A stretch of 54,942 bases of DNA from Bacteroidia bacterium (lineage in GTDB: Bacteria > Bacteroidota > Bacteroidia > J057 > JAIXKT01). The notes below the pieces were generated by a model. That model did not search any database and was not told where the DNA came from. It saw only the letters and a list, made by a program, of their open reading frames with translations. Made by a program: the position numbers and the translations under genes. The first letter of the stretch is position 1. Each line of letters opens with the position of its first letter. The stretch spans positions 58,754 to 113,695 of the forward strand of contig JAIXKT010000007.1 of the NCBI GenBank assembly GCA_026932145.1. The letters are read 5' to 3'. Positions 51,645 through 54,942 of the stretch are shown piece after piece.

Positions 51645-52640
51645 TTATTTTTTTTCAGTAAAATTTTTGGAATATTCTTGATAGAGCTTGTTTTTGTCTA
51701 TGGCAACAACGCCCACTTCTTCACACACAATTCCCCCTGCAAGGTTGGCGAGCTGAGTAGCTTGGTAAATAGGTAGCCCAACGGCAATGGCTAATGTAAG
51801 CACACTTACCACCGTATCTCCGGCACCGGAAACATCAACAATTTTGCGAAAATGTGCCGGTATATGTCTAAAGTGTTCATTTTCATCACAACATAACATT
51901 CCATTTTCACTTAGGGTTACTACGGTGTATTTATGAGGCATTTTTTTTCGTAATAACAACACCGCGTCTTGAATAGCCGGAATATCTCCATTACGAAGTG
52001 GTATTCCAACGCCTTCACTGAGCTCTTTTAAATTTGGCTTAAAACAAGAGCTACCGGCATAATGCCAAAAATTTTTAAACTTTGGATCTACTATAACCGG
52101 CTTATTGGTATTATTGGCTTGTTGGATGAGTGCCTGAATAATGTCTTGCGAAAGTAGTCCTTTATCATAATCTTCAAACAACAGTGCATCGCATTGAGCC
52201 AAAAGGTCAAAAACTAATGGACGAAAATCTTCAAGTTCTTGATTAGAAAGCGGGTATCTATCTTCTTTATCTACCCGAAGTAGGTGCTGTTGGTTTCCGA
52301 TAATGCGGATTTTAGAGGTAGTTCTACGTTGGTTTGATTTAATTATTCCATTAGTATTCAATTGATTCAGAGATAAAGTTTCGATAAAGTCATTTCCTTC
52401 TTTATCTAAACCTACTATTCCGGCGAGTATAGGCGTTGTGCCCAATGCAGCTAAGTTAGAGGCAACATTGGCAGCCCCGCCGGGTCGGTTCTCCTCCTGC
52501 CGAACGTCCACAACGGGAACCGGAGCCTCTGGCGAAATCCGAGAAACACCCCCCCACAAATATCTATCCAACATAACGTCCCCTACAACCAAAATTCGCA
52601 AGTTAGTTGTAGCTTCCCAAAATAATGACACAGAATCCAT
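51645..52640 (-). CDS. rfaE1: D-glycero-beta-D-manno-heptose-7-phosphate kinase (RfaE domain I)
   Basis: PfkB-family kinase of 331 residues that phosphorylates heptose-7-phosphate at C1 in ADP-heptose synthesis for lipopolysaccharide. It has LVVGDVMLDRYLWGGVSRIS, PEAPVPVVDVRQEENRPGGA and ANVASNLAALG at the N terminus, DPKFKNFWHYAGSSCFKPN in the middle, and the catalytic VDVSGAGDTVVSVLTLAIAV near the C terminus. It is single-domain; the adenylyltransferase part of HldE is absent and should be encoded elsewhere. ATG at 52640 is preferred to GTG at 52652. Confidence 0.93.
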   Translation of the reverse strand: MDSVSLFWEATTNLRILVVGDVMLDRYLWGGVSRISPEAPVPVVDVRQEENRPGGAANVASNLAALGTTPILAGIVGLDKEGNDFIETLSLNQLNTNGIIKSNQRRTTSKIRIIGNQQHLLRVDKEDRYPLSNQELEDFRPLVFDLLAQCDALLFEDYDKGLLSQDIIQALIQQANNTNKPVIVDPKFKNFWHYAGSSCFKPNLKELSEGVGIPLRNGDIPAIQDAVLLLRKKMPHKYTVVTLSENGMLCCDENEHFRHIPAHFRKIVDVSGAGDTVVSVLTLAIAVGLPIYQATQLANLAGGIVCEEVGVVAIDKNKLYQEYSKNFTEKK

Positions 52641-52801
52641 ATTTATTAACACACATCAAACTACTTAGGGCAAAAACTAATATTTCAAGGCATAGCAGCT
52701 TTTAAAAAAGCTATTTTTTCTCAGAAGAACCATTTTTTAACTACAACTACCAAACTTTATTTCTTACAAAATACAGATTAATTGAAATATAAAAAAACTA
52801 C

Positions 52802-54808
52802 TTAGTAATCAATAAGTTTCAGTAATTTTTGGTGAAATATATTTTTAGGCAGGAAGTTTTTTTCTAAGTTAGCGGTAAAAGGAATTGGGGTATCTAAAGA
52901 ACCTACTCGCATAACGGGAGCATCTAAATAGCGGAACATTTCTTCACTGATTGCGGCTGCTATTTCTGCACCAACGCCTCCGGTGAGGGTGTCTTCGTGT
53001 AATACCAAACATTTTCCGGTTTTTTTCACAGAGCTAAATACCATTTCAGAATCCCAAGGCAATAAAGTTTGTAAGTCAATAATTTCAATAGAAGTATCCG
53101 GAATCAACTGGCTGATTTCCAAAGCCCAATGAACTCCCATGCCATAAGTAACAATCGTAATATCTGTTCCGAACTTAGTAATAACGGCTTTACCAAGCGG
53201 TAAATTATAGTATTGCTGTGGTACTAAGCCACTTATACTTCTGTATAAAACTTTATGTTCAAAAAAGATAACCGGGTTAGGTTCCCGTAAAGAAGTGGTT
53301 AGTAATCCCTTAGCAGAATAAGGATTGGAAGGATAGACTACTTTGAGGCCGGGTACTTTAAAAAACCATGCTTCATTACTTTGGGAATGAAAAGGCCCTG
53401 CGGCAACACCGGCACCGGTAGGCATTCGGACTGTTACATTAACGGGTTGCTGCCACCGATAATGATTTTTAGCTAAGTTATTAACAATCTGATTAAAACC
53501 GCAGGAAACAAAGTCTGCAAACTGCATTTCTACCATAGCGGATTTATCTCTAAGAGACAACCCTAAGCCAGTAGCTATGATAGCAGATTCACAAAGAGGG
53601 GTGTTTCTAACTCTTTCTTTACCAAACTCTTGCACAAACCCGTCTGTTATTTTAAAAACGCCGCCATATTCGGCAATATCCTGCCCCATCAGAATCAGGT
53701 TGGGGTCTTGCAGCATCGCTTGTTTTAAGCCTTGGGAAATAGCGTCAATGGTGCGCATCTCCTTTTCTTCGCCGGTAGGCAAAATATAGTTAGAAAAGGC
53801 TGGTGCATAGACATCGGCGAGTTCTTCTTCTGTATCAGGTGTTATTTCCGGCTGAGCAAAAGTTTGCTCAAGAGCCTGCTCTATTTGATGCTTAAATTCT
53901 GAACGAATTTCCTGAATCTGTGCTTCTTGTAATACTCCGATTTCCAATAGCCATGCCTCATAATTTCTCACAGGGTCCTTGGTTGCCCAGAAATCTTGCA
54001 ATTCTTTGGGTACATATTTAGTTCCTGAGGCTTCTTCGTGCCCGCGCATACGAAACGTCATCGCTTCTAAAATAACCGGCTTACGGTTTTGGCGCATTTT
54101 CTGGGCAATATCCTGTACCGCTACATAAACATCAACGATGTTGTTTCCATCTACCTGAACGGCTTCTATTCCATAGCCTATTGCTTTGTCTATAAATTGT
54201 TTACAACGAAACTGGTCTGAAGAAGGCGTGGAAAGCCCGTAGCCATTGTTTTCAATCAAAAAAATCACCGGTAAGTCCCAAACTGCGGCTACATTTATAG
54301 CTTCATGGAAATCACCTTCACTGGCACCGCCGTCTCCGGAAAAAACAAGGGAAATAACAGAATCTTGATCTAAATTGGAAGCTAAACTTACGCCGTCAGC
54401 GACACCGAGCATAGCTCCCAGGTGAGAAATCATACCGATAATCCGGTATTCTTGAGTCCCAAAATGAAAAGACCGGTCGCGCCCTTTGGTAAAACCGTTC
54501 TTTTTTCCCTGCCATTGGCAGAAAAGCCTCACTAAATTAACTTCTCGGGCAGTAAAAACGCCTAAGTTTCGATGCAGAGGAAAAATATAATCTGAAGTTT
54601 CTAAGGCTTTTGTGCATCCTACTGCAATAGCTTCTTGGCCAATTCCGGAAAACCACTTGCTGATTTTATTTTGACGTAGCAAAATCAGCATCTTTTCCTC
54701 AATTATTCTGGGCAACAAGATGGCTCTATACAAATCCAATAATGTCTTGTCAGATAAACCTTTTCGATCAAAATGAATAACCGGTTTCATTGTTTCGGCA
54801 ACGGACAT
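52802..54808 (-). CDS. 2-oxoacid (2-oxoisovalerate/pyruvate-type) dehydrogenase E1, alpha-beta fusion
   Basis: A 668-residue thiamine-diphosphate enzyme in which alpha (residues 1 to about 330) and beta (about 345 to 668) subunits are fused, a layout common in Bacteroidota and usually assigned to branched-chain 2-oxoacid dehydrogenase. The alpha part has the ThDP motif SGDGGASEGDFHEAINVAAV and NNGYGLSTPSSDQF. The beta part has ILMGQDIAEYGGVFKITDGF, TPLCESAIIATGLGLSLRDK and VLHEDTLTGGVGAEIAAAIS. The E3 partner lpdA is at 114-1517; E2 is not in the window. Substrate choice between pyruvate and branched-chain acids is not settled. Confidence 0.93.
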   Translation of the reverse strand: MSVAETMKPVIHFDRKGLSDKTLLDLYRAILLPRIIEEKMLILLRQNKISKWFSGIGQEAIAVGCTKALETSDYIFPLHRNLGVFTAREVNLVRLFCQWQGKKNGFTKGRDRSFHFGTQEYRIIGMISHLGAMLGVADGVSLASNLDQDSVISLVFSGDGGASEGDFHEAINVAAVWDLPVIFLIENNGYGLSTPSSDQFRCKQFIDKAIGYGIEAVQVDGNNIVDVYVAVQDIAQKMRQNRKPVILEAMTFRMRGHEEASGTKYVPKELQDFWATKDPVRNYEAWLLEIGVLQEAQIQEIRSEFKHQIEQALEQTFAQPEITPDTEEELADVYAPAFSNYILPTGEEKEMRTIDAISQGLKQAMLQDPNLILMGQDIAEYGGVFKITDGFVQEFGKERVRNTPLCESAIIATGLGLSLRDKSAMVEMQFADFVSCGFNQIVNNLAKNHYRWQQPVNVTVRMPTGAGVAAGPFHSQSNEAWFFKVPGLKVVYPSNPYSAKGLLTTSLREPNPVIFFEHKVLYRSISGLVPQQYYNLPLGKAVITKFGTDITIVTYGMGVHWALEISQLIPDTSIEIIDLQTLLPWDSEMVFSSVKKTGKCLVLHEDTLTGGVGAEIAAAISEEMFRYLDAPVMRVGSLDTPIPFTANLEKNFLPKNIFHQKLLKLIDY

Positions 54809-54851
54809 ATAGATAACAAAATAAAACGCGAATTACGGAAATTAAATCGGG

Positions 54852-54942
54852 TTGTGGTTCAGAAAGTATGATGAAATTCTCGGCAATAATTAAGAGGTTG
54901 TTTAAAAATGGTGTAAAAATTGTTAAATTATTTAATATCACA
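54852..54942. repeat. Dispersed inverted-end repeat, copy 5 (cut by window end)
   Basis: Starts TTGTGGTTCAGAAAGTATGA and one more T (54852-54872), an exact 21-nt match to the complement of 37664-37684. It lies just upstream of the E1 gene. The second end, if present, lies beyond the window. Confidence 0.7.

Noticed and set aside
52688-52715. AGCTTTT/AAAAGCT hairpin followed by T run between rfaE1 and E1
   Set aside because: The T run is on plus, where no gene ends nearby; on minus no U tract follows, so it does not work as the E1 terminator.
1-54942. tRNA, rRNA, CRISPR arrays, transposases, prophage genes
   Set aside because: Looked for GTTCGA-type T-loop motifs, regularly spaced repeats and transposase or integrase motifs on both strands; none found by eye, though a tRNA scan was not possible.

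Overview
The window looks like a chromosomal piece of a Bacteroidota bacterium. The signs are Bacteroidota-type promoters (TAnnTTTG at -7 with TTTG or TTG about 20 nt upstream), a giant gingipain-family (C25) peptidase of the type IX secretion world, an S46 dipeptidyl-peptidase, a fused alpha/beta 2-oxoacid dehydrogenase E1, and an ileS - zinc-less dksA - lspA order. The genus cannot be read from this sequence; the gene set would fit a Sphingobacteriia/Chitinophagia/Saprospiria-like lineage, which is inference. I see no rRNA, tRNA, CRISPR array, transposase or phage gene.

Layout. 1-8.8 kb: lpdA, then a coupled minus-strand operon (C25 peptidase, GNAT, rhomboid protease, LpxL-type acyltransferase). 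9.0-14.3 kb: an accessory block, all on the minus strand, with a type IIG restriction-modification enzyme, a SocA/Panacea-like + DUF488 fusion, a partner protein of unknown function and a small membrane protein. Its base signature differs from both flanks. 14.6-25.2 kb: PspC protein, nfu-galK-GT39 group, HEAT protein, a lipoprotein with a clear promoter and shared terminator, a NeuD-type acyltransferase, a PAS-SpoIIE phosphatase, FkbM methyltransferase, an exo/endonuclease-phosphatase and a rhomboid that appears catalytically dead. 25.3-35.4 kb: DedA, ileS-dksA-lspA-ccmE, DUF3109, TatD, uvrC, pheS. 35.5-46.2 kb: S9 peptidase, a Na+/solute symporter with a 38-residue companion membrane protein and a PIG-L deacetylase, a second lspA with a lipoprotein and a GNAT, a WG-repeat protein and an EamA transporter. 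46.3-54.8 kb: S46 peptidase, a plus-strand dsbD-NUDIX pair, heptose-kinase rfaE1 and the E1 fusion.

Most notable: (1) an undescribed-looking family of short intergenic elements with inverted ends (TTGTRGYTCAGAAA and relatives). Two full 120-bp copies lie in opposite orientation exactly around the dsbD-NUDIX pair, whose strand is reversed relative to its neighbours. (2) The restriction/DUF488 island, with CCGG almost absent inside it, an attC-like hairpin at its left edge and two unrelated dispersed repeats apparently inserted in frame into the restriction gene. (3) Several genes whose -7 box sits 3-4 nt before the start codon, implying leaderless mRNAs. (4) Family members with changed key residues: rhomboid without catalytic His, CXXXY-type CcmE, DksA without zinc finger.
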